Both the position numbers and the translations under genes were made by a program. The notes below the pieces were generated by a model, which searched no databases, had not been told where the DNA came from, and saw only the letters and a program-made list of their open reading frames with translations. From Nocardia albiluteola (lineage in GTDB: Bacteria; Actinomycetota; Actinomycetes; Mycobacteriales; Mycobacteriaceae): a DNA stretch of 64,000 nt. The stretch spans positions 75,333 through 139,332 of the forward strand of contig NZ_JAHKNI010000001.1 in assembly GCF_018860155.1 (NCBI RefSeq), written 5' to 3'. Shown here one piece after another: positions 35,595 through 43,948 of this stretch (within the stretch, counting starts at the first letter, position 1; every line of letters starts with the position of its first letter).

Positions 35595-35703
35595 AGACAG
35601 GCGGGCGAGCGCCGACTTGGTTCGCGCCTGCCTGATGCCGACCGGACGCCTTTGGCCGGAAGCTCCGTGTTGGCAGTCGAAGCAGGCGCTCGCCTGCCGG
35701 TTT
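35595..35703. repeat. Long imperfect inverted repeat between convergent genes
   Basis: Arms 35595-35613 and 35685-35703 are complementary at 16 of 19 positions (core GGCGAGCGCC/GGCGCTCGCC), separated by 71 nt. The element sits between the stop codons of the TIGR03084 gene (35589) and rnhA (35844) and could act as a bidirectional terminator or be a palindromic repeat unit. Confidence 0.5.
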
Positions 35704-35843
35704 GCTGATTACCCTGTCTCTCACAACTGGAAACACGCGAAATAACGAGAATTTGACGTGCGTGCCGTATGACGGGTCAACGGGGGCGCCTGACGGCAGT
35801 GGGGCGATTCACCACTGCCGCCAGGCTTTTGGGGAGGCCGAGC

Positions 35844-36554
35844 TCAGAAGAGAGTCAGAGCATCGGCCGGTTCCGGTGCGGGCCGGGAGGATTTCGGGCG
35901 CAGGGCAACCTTTGCGACGCCGGACGCGAGCGCACGGTCGACCTGCAGGCCGGGCTGGCCGACCAGGACCCTCGGATCCACAGGCTCGACCACCGGAATG
36001 GGCTCTGTCGTCGGCTCGATCACCGGGATCGGGTCTGTCGGCGGGGCCGGGTCGATCGGCCGAGCCGGATCGCCCAGCGACAGCGAGGGGAGGTCGGAAA
36101 TACCCGTCGCGTTCGCATCGGGTGCGGCCTGGGCCTCACGGGCCGCGGCGCCGGCGAGCTGATCGGCCTGCTCGTTGTAGTAGTTGCCGACATGGCCACG
36201 GACCCAGCGGAATCGGACCGGGCCGGGGCGGGTGCAGATGGCGCGGTCGATGTGCCGGACCAGTTCGACGTTCTTCACGGGGCCGCCCGTGGAGGTGCGC
36301 CAGCCGTTGCCCCGCCAGCCCGAAACCCATTCCGACGCACACTTGATCGCATACAGCGAATCGCTCTCGATGAACAGCGGCTCCTCGCCCGGATGCGCGA
36401 CGATCGCCTCGAGCACCGCGCGTAGTTCGGCAACCTGATTGGTGCCGGCCGAGGCGCCCCCACTGGCGGAGGCACCCTGATGATTGACCCAGGCCCATCC
36501 GATGGCGCCCCCGGGATTGCGGAGGCAGGATCCGTCGGTGCTCACGATGATCAT
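35844..36554 (-). CDS. rnhA: Ribonuclease HI with C-terminal extension
   Basis: Degrades RNA in RNA-DNA hybrids. The four catalytic acids are Asp7 (STDGSC), Glu43 (VAELRA), Asp65 (IESDSLYAIK) and Asp131 (NEQADQLAG), and the basic handle region WRGNGWRTSTGGPVKN is present. The catalytic domain ends at about residue 140. It is followed by about 95 residues of Pro/Asp/Glu-rich, probably disordered sequence with a PIPVIEPTTEPIPVVEP repeat. The ATG at 36554 begins directly at the first strand. It lies 9 nt downstream of the SRPBCC gene and may be co-transcribed with it. Confidence 0.9.
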   Translation of the reverse strand: MIIVSTDGSCLRNPGGAIGWAWVNHQGASASGGASAGTNQVAELRAVLEAIVAHPGEEPLFIESDSLYAIKCASEWVSGWRGNGWRTSTGGPVKNVELVRHIDRAICTRPGPVRFRWVRGHVGNYYNEQADQLAGAAAREAQAAPDANATGISDLPSLSLGDPARPIDPAPPTDPIPVIEPTTEPIPVVEPVDPRVLVGQPGLQVDRALASGVAKVALRPKSSRPAPEPADALTLF

Positions 36555-36563
36555 GCACGTACC

Positions 36564-37076
36564 CTACGCAATTCGGCCGACAAGATCCGTACCGTGGAAA
36601 TCCTCGATAGCCCTTCGTAATTGCGATTCGCTGCGGCGCAGCATCCATTGCAGGGTCGCGCGGATCGGCGTGGCGCACAGCCGGACCGAGCGTCGGCGCG
36701 GCGCCGGGTACTCGATCTCCGAGGTCAGCACGGCGCGGCCGTATCCGAGGGGGTCGAAGCGCAGGGTCAGGGTGCACCATGCGGGTGCGGATCCGGATAC
36801 CGCAGGCGTCACCTTCCCCGGGCGACGCCTGCGCAGCGTGTATCCGATGACCGCATTGGGGCGGTACTGCGTGATCTCACACTCGACCGTGGTGCGCCAC
36901 ATCCCGAAGCGCAGGGTCGCGGCATAGACGGCGCCCGCCCCGCAGCCGGTCTCACCGGCCGGTTCGAATGCCGCGATGCCGACCATCCACTCCGGCACGA
37001 ACGCGGGATTATCCGTGTACGTGAACGCGACCTCCACCGGTGCCCCGACGTCGCTCGCGTATCTGATGTGGCCCAT
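36564..37076 (-). CDS. SRPBCC-family (polyketide cyclase/START-like) protein
   Basis: A 170-residue protein of the Bet v 1-like superfamily, which binds hydrophobic ligands. The start GHIRYASDVGAPVEVAFTYTDNPAFVPEWMVG is the usual SRPBCC N-terminus, followed by antiparallel strands (YAATLRFGMWRTTVECEITQY) and a long C-terminal helix. The ATG at 37076 is preferred; an in-frame GTG at 37100 would add eight residues. The space toward lhgO (37077-37186) is AT-rich (for example TTTTAATAAATAGG on the minus strand), suggesting that this gene and rnhA have their own promoter. Ligand unknown. Confidence 0.72.
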   Translation of the reverse strand: MGHIRYASDVGAPVEVAFTYTDNPAFVPEWMVGIAAFEPAGETGCGAGAVYAATLRFGMWRTTVECEITQYRPNAVIGYTLRRRRPGKVTPAVSGSAPAWCTLTLRFDPLGYGRAVLTSEIEYPAPRRRSVRLCATPIRATLQWMLRRSESQLRRAIEDFHGTDLVGRIA

Positions 37077-37186
37077 AGGCGTGCTGACTTCCTGTTCCAC
37101 GGCTGCGGATAAAAGTACTACAGCACTCCTATTTATTAAAAGGGAACCGGCGAACCGGGTCGACGACGAGCGGGCGATCGCGGCGA

Positions 37187-38371
37187 TCAGTCCAGGAGTT
37201 GGCCGACGATGTGTTCGGCGATCGGATAGGCCGACGTCGCCGCCGGGGACGGGGCATTGAGCACGTGCACCGAACGCTGGGTGCGCTCGATCAGGAAGTC
37301 ATGCACCAGGGTTCCGTCGCGCAACACCGCCTGGGCGCGGATGCCGCACTCGCGCGGGCGCAGATCCGCCAGGGTGAGGTCCGGGCAGTATCGGCGGCAC
37401 TGCGCCAGATACCCGCGCTTGAAGACCGAGTCCCGCATTTCGCGCAGGCCGGTCCGGACGTTGGCCGCCGCGACGCGGTGAAATCCCCGGTAGCCCAGTA
37501 TCTCCCGGGCATCGCGCAGATCGACGCTGCCCTTGCGATAGCCCTCCCGGGACAGCCCGAGTACCGCGTTCGGGCCGACGGTCAGCTCCCCGTCGATGGT
37601 CGGGCTCAGATGCACGCCGAGGAAGGGCAGGTCCGGATCCGGGATCGGGTAGATGAGGGTGCTCACCAGATCGGCTCGGGTGGAGGGCAATTGGTAGTAC
37701 TCACCACGAAACGGCACGATACGCAACGCGACCGGCAATCCCGCCAGCCGCGCCAGCCGGTCGGATTGCAGGCCGCCGCAGACGACCAGCCGCCGCGCCC
37801 GCCAGGACCCCGCCGGGCCGGAAATCGTGACGGCATCGGAGTTTTCGTCGATCGCGGTGATCTCCGCACCGAGCACGATCTGCGCGCCGCGGGCCCGCAC
37901 CTGCTCGGCGAGCGCCGCGGTGATCCGGACGTAGTCGACGATGCCGGTGCTCGGCACGAACAGCGCGCCCATCCCGCGCACGCGGGGCTCGCGCCGCACC
38001 AACTCGGCGGCATCGATCAGTTCCACCTCGACGTCGTTGGCGACCGACCGCTCGTACAGGTCCAGCATCCGGGCGTGCTCGACGGAATCCGTGGCCACCA
38101 GCAGTTTTCCGCACACCCGATACGGAATGCCCTGTGCGGCCGCGAACTCCTTGGTCCACTGCGCGCCGCGGCGGCACATCCGGGCCTTGAGGCTGCCGGG
38201 CGCATAGTAGATCCCGGAATGGATCACCCCGCTGTTGTGTCCGGTCTGATGGGCCGCGAGCGCCGCGGCCTTGTCCACCAGCAGCACGCTCGCCCCGGGG
38301 CGTTCCTCGAGGAGCCGGTACGCCGTCGCCACCCCGACGATGCCCCCGCCGATCACGCAGTAGTCGTACAC
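37187..38371 (-). CDS. lhgO: L-2-hydroxyglutarate oxidase
   Basis: A 394-residue FAD-dependent oxidase of the DAO family that oxidises L-2-hydroxyglutarate to 2-oxoglutarate at the membrane, feeding electrons to quinone. The FAD-binding motif VIGGGIVGVATAYRLLE opens the protein and the LhgO signature AAHQTGHNSGVIHSGIYYAPGS follows at about residues 39-60. GTG at 38371 places the FAD motif at the usual distance from the N-terminus; the longer frame lacks support. Family length is about 395-400, so the protein is complete. Confidence 0.88.
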   Translation of the reverse strand: MYDYCVIGGGIVGVATAYRLLEERPGASVLLVDKAAALAAHQTGHNSGVIHSGIYYAPGSLKARMCRRGAQWTKEFAAAQGIPYRVCGKLLVATDSVEHARMLDLYERSVANDVEVELIDAAELVRREPRVRGMGALFVPSTGIVDYVRITAALAEQVRARGAQIVLGAEITAIDENSDAVTISGPAGSWRARRLVVCGGLQSDRLARLAGLPVALRIVPFRGEYYQLPSTRADLVSTLIYPIPDPDLPFLGVHLSPTIDGELTVGPNAVLGLSREGYRKGSVDLRDAREILGYRGFHRVAAANVRTGLREMRDSVFKRGYLAQCRRYCPDLTLADLRPRECGIRAQAVLRDGTLVHDFLIERTQRSVHVLNAPSPAATSAYPIAEHIVGQLLD

Positions 38372-38536
38372 CCGGAAAGTGTCACACGCCGGCATGCGAA
38401 CAAGAAGCACGGCCGCGGCGAGCGACCGCACCGGAGCCGAGCACCACCCGAGCTCAGGCCGTACCGAGCCGACGATCCGGCCGCACGCACGGCGGCCCAG
38501 TCCCCGACCCGCGCGGGAGCAGAACGCCGGTCAGGC

Positions 38537-39172
38537 TCAGGCCTGTGCGAGCTGGTCTTGATGGTCCGCCGACGCGGGCTCGGCGTGCCGCGGGGACAGC
38601 TGCACGGCGTGCTCGCCGAGGGCCGGGTCCGAGACCGCGAGGGTGATCCGGCCGTGCCGGACGTCCAGGTCGGTGCGGAGCTGGGTGTCGCCGACCTGCG
38701 TGCCCGATGCGTCCGACCCTGCGGTCAGCTCCATGAACAGATTGGTGTTCACGGTCATCGACAGCGAATCCGGTTCGGTGCGACTCACATTCGCGCCCAG
38801 ATAGGCATCACTGAGCGACGGCAGCCGATCGCCCGTGGTGGGATTCGTCTGCACCGCGACGACAGTGGGTGAGACGGCCGGCTGGGTAGTGGGGGCGGCG
38901 GGCCGCGGAACGGCAGCGACTGCGGGGTAGACCCGGGCCTCCACGGTGAATCTCGCGGTGAGGACCGGCTGCTGCGGCGCAGCGGCCTGCTCCGCGAGCG
39001 GCCCGTCCGTGCCCGGCGGGCCGGGTTCGACGCGGACCGGGCGCGCGGCTGCGTCGCGCTGATTGGATGCCATCTCATTGACGATGTAGGTACCGGCCGC
39101 GACGGTGAACCCGATGCTGGCCATTCCGGCGAGCACCACGGCGGCGTGCCTGGCGATCTGCGGCGATTTCAC
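38537..39172 (-). CDS. Small membrane-anchored protein downstream of the mce operon
   Basis: A 211-residue protein with a short basic N-terminus, one transmembrane helix (residues about 9-31, HAAVVLAGMASIGFTVAAGTYIV), an Ala/Pro/Thr linker and a predicted beta-rich extracytoplasmic domain (residues about 125-195). GTG at 39172 with GGGAGAGGGAG upstream. It follows the mce-associated gene in the same direction but is separated by a hairpin and 326 nt. In some mycolata accessory proteins such as Mce4H/I follow mceF, and this gene could be one of them, but no diagnostic motif supports that. Confidence 0.65.
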   Translation of the reverse strand: MKSPQIARHAAVVLAGMASIGFTVAAGTYIVNEMASNQRDAAARPVRVEPGPPGTDGPLAEQAAAPQQPVLTARFTVEARVYPAVAAVPRPAAPTTQPAVSPTVVAVQTNPTTGDRLPSLSDAYLGANVSRTEPDSLSMTVNTNLFMELTAGSDASGTQVGDTQLRTDLDVRHGRITLAVSDPALGEHAVQLSPRHAEPASADHQDQLAQA

Positions 39173-39498
39173 GGTGCGTCTCCCTCTCCCTGGTCCTCCC
39201 TGCCCCGCCCGACCCACACCGTTGAAAATCGGACGCACGTCCAGGTTACTGTGTCAGGGGGTACCGCACCGGACCGATGATCAAGATCACAGCACCGATC
39301 AGGGAAGACGAACCGGCGCATCCGACGCTGCCGTCAGCCGGAGGATCGGATCAGGCGCAGGATGGGCACCCCCTTGGGCGGTTGCCGACCACGTCCGTGC
39401 ACGAACGGCCGGTCGGCATCGGCAGACGCAGGGACTATTGCACGCGCATGACCAGGGCCGCGCCGGTCGAACCTGATCGGCGCGGCTCCGCTACTGGT
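39173..39498. other. Intergenic stretch downstream of the mce operon
   Basis: 326 nt with a hairpin near its right end (39456-39485). No supported gene. The left part must carry the promoter and ribosome binding site of the 211-residue membrane protein. Confidence 0.5.
39456..39485 (-). terminator. Hairpin at the end of the mce operon
   Basis: GCCGCGCC (39456-39463) and GGCGCGGC (39478-39485) form a perfect 8-bp stem with a 14-nt loop, 13 nt beyond the stop codon of the Mce-associated gene. There is no T-tract. Confidence 0.6.
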
Positions 39499-40467
39499 TC
39501 AGTTACCAGGCTGCTGGCTGTCGCCGGGCGCGGGCGCGGTGTTGGCGCCCGGCGCCGGCGCGTTGTTCTGCATGTCTTGTGTCATCGGCGACTGGAAGTT
39601 GTCGACCAGCCACTTGCCGTCCTTCTTCTCCAGTGACGCCACCACACCGATGGTCAGGTGCTGCGGCTGCGGGGTGGCGGCCTTCGACTGGATCTGGGTG
39701 ATCAGCATGACCACGGACGCCTTGTCGGAACCGCCGGACTCCCAGGCGCAGTGGATCTCGCTGACCGACGAGCTGGCCTGGGCCTGCTGGGTGATCTGCT
39801 TCAGCGCGGTCGAGGCGCCGTCGAACTGGGTGAGCCAGTCGCCGGCCGAACGATCCTTGACCCGCTTGACGTAGTCGTCGAAGTTCTTCGACTCGTAGGT
39901 ACCGACCTGCCGGCCGAAATCACAGGCCGCGGCAACGGCGCTGTCGCGCGCGGAGAGCTGCTTGCCGCGGTCGTGGTCCTGCAGACCGAACCAGGTCACC
40001 GCCGCGGCCGCGGCGACCACCACGACGCCCGCCGCGAAGGCGCCGGCGATCGGCACCCAGCCGCGCTTGCCGCCCTCGGAACCGGCAGGTGCCGCGGCGA
40101 CGGAATTCGCCGCGGCGGTAGGAAGTTTCACGGTCGGCTCAGCACCGGACTGCGATGCGGCCGCGGACTCCAGCTTGACCGTGGCGTCCTCGGCGGGCGC
40201 GGCGGCCGGGAGCTTGACCGTCTTGTCGCTGTCGGCCTTCGCGCTGTCGACCTTCGCGGTCGCGGCATCGTCCGCCGCGGCGGCCTCGGTCTTGCCCGCG
40301 TCGGCGGCATCACCCGGCGCGGCGGCACTCTCGGCGGCAGCACTCTCGGCGGCCTCGTCCGCCGAAGCCTTCGCCGTCACGTCCGCCTCGGTGCTGTCTT
40401 GCGGCTGATCGACCTGCGCGGATTTCTCCGCACTGGTATTCGTCTTGTCTGCAGCGTCATCGGACAT
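39499..40467 (-). CDS. Mce-associated membrane protein (Mas-like)
   Basis: A 322-residue protein. The first 150 residues are Ala/Glu/Asp-rich and cytoplasmic, with repeated TVKLPxAA motifs. One transmembrane helix (VPIAGAFAAGVVVVAAAAAVTWFG, about residues 138-161) is followed by an extracytoplasmic SnoaL/NTF2-like domain with two cysteines (ACDFGRQV and HCAWESG), the usual layout of Mce-associated proteins. In mycobacteria such proteins stabilise the Mce transporter. The ATG at 40467 begins MSDDAADKT. It is the last gene of the mce operon, separated from mceF by two hairpins. Confidence 0.8.
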   Translation of the reverse strand: MSDDAADKTNTSAEKSAQVDQPQDSTEADVTAKASADEAAESAAAESAAAPGDAADAGKTEAAAADDAATAKVDSAKADSDKTVKLPAAAPAEDATVKLESAAASQSGAEPTVKLPTAAANSVAAAPAGSEGGKRGWVPIAGAFAAGVVVVAAAAAVTWFGLQDHDRGKQLSARDSAVAAACDFGRQVGTYESKNFDDYVKRVKDRSAGDWLTQFDGASTALKQITQQAQASSSVSEIHCAWESGGSDKASVVMLITQIQSKAATPQPQHLTIGVVASLEKKDGKWLVDNFQSPMTQDMQNNAPAPGANTAPAPGDSQQPGN

Positions 40468-40487
40468 GAATGAAGGTGTCACTTTCT

Positions 40488-40543
40488 CGGTGCGCGGCCG
40501 CGCACCGTATTGCCGGATCGGGCCGGGTCGGTGCCCCGGCCCG
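40488..40543. other. Two tandem perfect hairpins between mceF and the Mas-like gene
   Basis: A perfect 20-nt palindrome (arm CGGTGCGCGG) at 40488-40507, and a 9-bp stem CGGGCCGGG/CCCGGCCCG with a 7-nt loop at 40519-40543. They fill most of the 129-nt gap. They may act as an attenuator, an RNA-processing site or a protective 3' structure that lowers expression of the last gene. Confidence 0.55.
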
Positions 40544-40596
40544 CGCGAACTGTCGGCGAGTATGCGCTCGCCGGGGTCACCGTCGAGTTGCGTGCA

Positions 40597-41766
40597 TCAC
40601 CGTACGGGAGGCAGGGTGCGAGCGTTCGGGTCGACTCCCGCCGGCATCTGGGCGCCGTTGTTGGGGACAGCGGGCCGCGGTGCGTTCGCCGACCCGCGAA
40701 TCTGCTGGTCCGGCGGCGGATTGGTGCAGTAGTTGTACCTGTTGACGGTACCGTCGCCCACCTTCCACGGATCACTCGTGGGGTGGTTGTACGAGCAGTA
40801 CGGGCGCGGCCAGATGTCCACGATGGTGTGGAACTCGTTGTCGTGGGCCGGCACGCCGAGGGCGGAACTGCCCACCACGAGCGCCGGAAACAGCGCCTCT
40901 AGCGCCGGGGTGCGCAACTGCGCGGCCTTGGTGATGGCCGCGAAATTGGCCGCCAGCTTCGTGATCGGATCCGCGGTCTTGTCCAGCACCGCACCCAGCT
41001 CCTGCATCTGGGCGGGAGCCTTGTCCAGGATCCGGCTCAGCTCGGAGTTCGCCCTGTTGAACTGGTTGAACAGCGTGGACGAATTCCGCACCAGGGTGCT
41101 CAGATCCGGCTGGGCATTCGAGGTCGTGGCCGCGATCGTGCGCAGATTCGCCAGCAGATTGGTGGTCTGCGGCGCCAGATTGTCCAGGCCCGCGGTCACC
41201 ACGCTCAGCGCGTCGATCAGGCTGCGCATCTGATCGGGACCTCCGCTCAGCGCGGTGTCCAGCTCGGTCAGGATGGTGCTCATCCGGGCCGGGTCGATCT
41301 GGGAGAAGAAGGCGCTGGAGTTGTCCAGCACCGCCCACACCGGCGTGGGGGTCGTAACCCGCTGCGCATCGAAGGGAACCACCGAGCCGTCGCCCAGGTA
41401 GGGCGCCTGATCGGTGTTCGGCCGGAAGTCGATGTACTGCTCACCCGCACCGGACAGCGCCTGCACCGCGACCGCGGTGTCCTTGGGAATGCGGTAGCGG
41501 GAATCGATCGCGACGTCGGCCTTGATGCCGGCGCCGTGCTCGGTGATGGTGATGTTGTTGACCTTGCCGATCCGGAAGCCCCGCAGCGTCACGTCGTTTC
41601 CGGGCTGCAGGCCGCCGGACTGGTCCAGATCCACCGCGACCGAGTAGGTGCTCTGCAGCGGATTCACCCGCATCACGCTGACGGCCAGGTAGGACGCGCC
41701 GATCGCCAGCGCGATCAGCAGCCCCAGATTCGACATCAGCGCCTTGTGCCGCCGGACCCAGTTCAT
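40597..41766 (-). CDS. mceF: Mce family protein F
   Basis: A 389-residue MlaD/MCE-domain protein. The N-terminal transmembrane segment (residues about 10-30) is followed by the MCE domain (YSVAVDLDQSGGLQPGNDVTLRGFRIGKV) and a long helical region that would build the periplasmic lipid tunnel together with the other Mce subunits. The last about 110 residues contain WPRPYCSYNHPTSDPWKVGDG, typical of MceF C-termini, and a Pro/Asn-rich tail. Its ATG overlaps the mceE stop codon by 4 nt. Sixth and last mce subunit gene of the operon. Confidence 0.9.
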   Translation of the reverse strand: MNWVRRHKALMSNLGLLIALAIGASYLAVSVMRVNPLQSTYSVAVDLDQSGGLQPGNDVTLRGFRIGKVNNITITEHGAGIKADVAIDSRYRIPKDTAVAVQALSGAGEQYIDFRPNTDQAPYLGDGSVVPFDAQRVTTPTPVWAVLDNSSAFFSQIDPARMSTILTELDTALSGGPDQMRSLIDALSVVTAGLDNLAPQTTNLLANLRTIAATTSNAQPDLSTLVRNSSTLFNQFNRANSELSRILDKAPAQMQELGAVLDKTADPITKLAANFAAITKAAQLRTPALEALFPALVVGSSALGVPAHDNEFHTIVDIWPRPYCSYNHPTSDPWKVGDGTVNRYNYCTNPPPDQQIRGSANAPRPAVPNNGAQMPAGVDPNARTLPPVR

Positions 41767-42860
41767 CGGTGCCTCCCCTGCAGGCGGTTCTGCACGACCT
41801 GCAGCACCTGGATCAGGCTGCCCGTGAAGTCCTGCGCGTCGCGCAGATCGAAGAACTTGCTGTGCGCCGGATCGGTGATCAGGCCGACGTCGAGATTGGT
41901 CAGCGTTGCCGCCACCGCGAGGGTGTTGCCCTTGAACGAGGCATCCGCGCCGGGGCGGATCTCGCGCAACGCGTCCAGCATCGGGCCGAAACTCCGCTGC
42001 GAGGCCGACAGCGCCGACATCAGCCTGCGCAGATTGTCCAGCAGGCTCGACAGCTGGGCGGAGGTGGTGTTCGAGTAGTCGCCCAGTGCGGCGCTGGTCA
42101 CGGACACCTTGGCGAGCAGATCGCCCAGCGACCTGTTGTTCTCGGCGATGGTGCCGATCATCGAGGGCAGGGTGTCGGCCACCTGGCCCAGCTCGTTGTG
42201 ATGCTGCTGCACGGTGTTGACCATGGCGTCGAATCCGTTGAGCACGCCGTCGATCCGGGTGCTGTCCGCGTGCAGGGTGGTCACCACGCTGGTCATCTGC
42301 TTCAGCAGATCGGCCAGCTGCTGCGGGCGCCCGCCCACCACCGAGTCCAGCTCGGAGGTCAGGTTGCTCAGCGCCGCGACGCCGCCGCCGTTGAACAGCA
42401 TCGAGACCGACAGCAGCAGCTCCTCGACCGAGGCACCGGCCGAGGTCCGGTCGATGCCGATGGTGTCGCCGCCCTTCAGCGGCGGCTGATCGGCCGAGTT
42501 CGGCGGCCGGGACACCGCGACGAACACATCGCCCAGCGGAGTGGCCTGGCGCAGTTCGGCGGTGGTGTTCTCGGGCAGATCGATGTCCTTGCGGATCGTC
42601 AGGTCCACCACGGCCTGGAAATTCTTGGTCGTGATGTGCGAGACGGTGCCGATGTCCGAGCCGCCGATCTTGACCTTGGCCTGATCGGGCAGGTTCAGCG
42701 CGTTGGCGAATACCGCGTGCACGGTGTAGGTCTCGCCCTGCGTGCCCGGCTTGGGCAACGGCAGGCTATCGACCGTGAGCCCGCAGCCCGAGGCCACGGT
42801 CAGCACGCCGGTCGCGACCGCCGCGGCAATGAGGCTGCGCCCCACTCTGTTCCGGATCAT
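41763..42860 (-). CDS. mceE: Mce family lipoprotein E
   Basis: A 365-residue MCE-domain lipoprotein (LprK type). The signal peptide ends in a lipobox, VASGC, with the lipidated Cys26. The MCE domain follows (TYTVHAVFANALNLPDQAKVKIGGSDIGTV), then the helical C-terminal part. MceE is the usual lipoprotein of the six-subunit complex and anchors it at the outer face of the membrane. It overlaps mceF and mceD by 4 nt each. Confidence 0.92.
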   Translation of the reverse strand: MIRNRVGRSLIAAAVATGVLTVASGCGLTVDSLPLPKPGTQGETYTVHAVFANALNLPDQAKVKIGGSDIGTVSHITTKNFQAVVDLTIRKDIDLPENTTAELRQATPLGDVFVAVSRPPNSADQPPLKGGDTIGIDRTSAGASVEELLLSVSMLFNGGGVAALSNLTSELDSVVGGRPQQLADLLKQMTSVVTTLHADSTRIDGVLNGFDAMVNTVQQHHNELGQVADTLPSMIGTIAENNRSLGDLLAKVSVTSAALGDYSNTTSAQLSSLLDNLRRLMSALSASQRSFGPMLDALREIRPGADASFKGNTLAVAATLTNLDVGLITDPAHSKFFDLRDAQDFTGSLIQVLQVVQNRLQGRHR

Positions 42861-43948
42861 TTCGTCAGTCCCAGCATCGCCGCGGTCAATCCGAAGTCGG
42901 GTCCCAGATCCTGCACCTTGCCGGTGCGGCAGCCGTCGGCCCGCATCTGGATCTTCTCGCAGAAGGAGGTGATGATTCCGCCGTCCAGGGCGGTGCCGAT
43001 CAGGCCGTGCAGCCTGATGATGCCCCGGCTGCGGTCCATCGAATTGTCGATGTTCTGCAGCGCCAGCGGCGTGACGTCGACGACCTCGGTGAGGTTGGCG
43101 GCGTTGGCGCGCAACTGATTCGTGACGTTGGTCAGCCCGGTCAGGCTCGAGGCCAGCTGATTCTGATACTGACCGAACACGCCGCTGGTGTTGGACAGGA
43201 AGGCGTTGATCTGATCGAGCGTGGCCTGCAGGCCCGGCGCCTGCTGCGCCAGCAGGGCCGAGAGCTGGGTGACTCGATTGCTGAAGTCGCGCACCGACTT
43301 GTCGTTGTCGGCGAGCATGGAGGTCAGCTCGTTGAGCTTGATGATGATCTCCGCGACCGCGTCCTTGTTGTTCACCCCGACCTTCAGCGCACCGGACAGG
43401 GCGTTGAGCGTGTCGCGGATCTTCTGGCCCTGGCCGTCGACCATGTCGTAGAGCAGCGAACCGTCCAGCGGACCCTTGGTGCTGCCCTTGGCGGGCGAGA
43501 GCGCGGCGGTGAACTGATCGATGGTCTTGATCAGTGTGTCCAGTTCGACCGGGGTGCGGGTGGACTCCAGGGTGAGGTACGAGTTGTCCGGCAGCGTGGG
43601 CCCGCCGGTGTAGACCGGGCTCAGCTCGATGTGCCGATCGGTGACGATCGAGGGCGAGATCAGCGCCGCTATCGCGGTCTTCGGGATCTTCACGCCGCTG
43701 TCGATGGTCATGTGGACCTCGGCGTACTGGTCGTGCGGCACGATCTTGTCCACCTTGCCGACCTGCAGGCCCAGCACGGTGACCGGATTGCCCTCGAACA
43801 TGCCCGCGATATTGCGGAATTCGGCGGTGATGTGGGTGGCCCCGCCGACCGTGTTCTGCACCGAGGTCGACAGCGACGAGCAGCTACCCACCACCAGGGC
43901 GGCGGCGCCGATCGCGATCGCCTGCGTGGCGCGGCGGAGTGAGATCAT
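42857..43948 (-). CDS. mceD: Mce family protein D
   Basis: A 363-residue MCE-domain protein. The hydrophobic N-terminus ends in VVGSC (Cys23), which could serve as a lipobox, so this subunit may also be lipidated; MceD is usually only membrane-anchored. The MCE domain begins THITAEFRNIAGMFEGNPVTVLGLQVGKV, and a helical tunnel-forming region and short C-terminus follow. The ATG at 43948 overlaps the mceC stop by 4 nt, which is why the longer frame is rejected. Confidence 0.9.
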   Translation of the reverse strand: MISLRRATQAIAIGAAALVVGSCSSLSTSVQNTVGGATHITAEFRNIAGMFEGNPVTVLGLQVGKVDKIVPHDQYAEVHMTIDSGVKIPKTAIAALISPSIVTDRHIELSPVYTGGPTLPDNSYLTLESTRTPVELDTLIKTIDQFTAALSPAKGSTKGPLDGSLLYDMVDGQGQKIRDTLNALSGALKVGVNNKDAVAEIIIKLNELTSMLADNDKSVRDFSNRVTQLSALLAQQAPGLQATLDQINAFLSNTSGVFGQYQNQLASSLTGLTNVTNQLRANAANLTEVVDVTPLALQNIDNSMDRSRGIIRLHGLIGTALDGGIITSFCEKIQMRADGCRTGKVQDLGPDFGLTAAMLGLTK

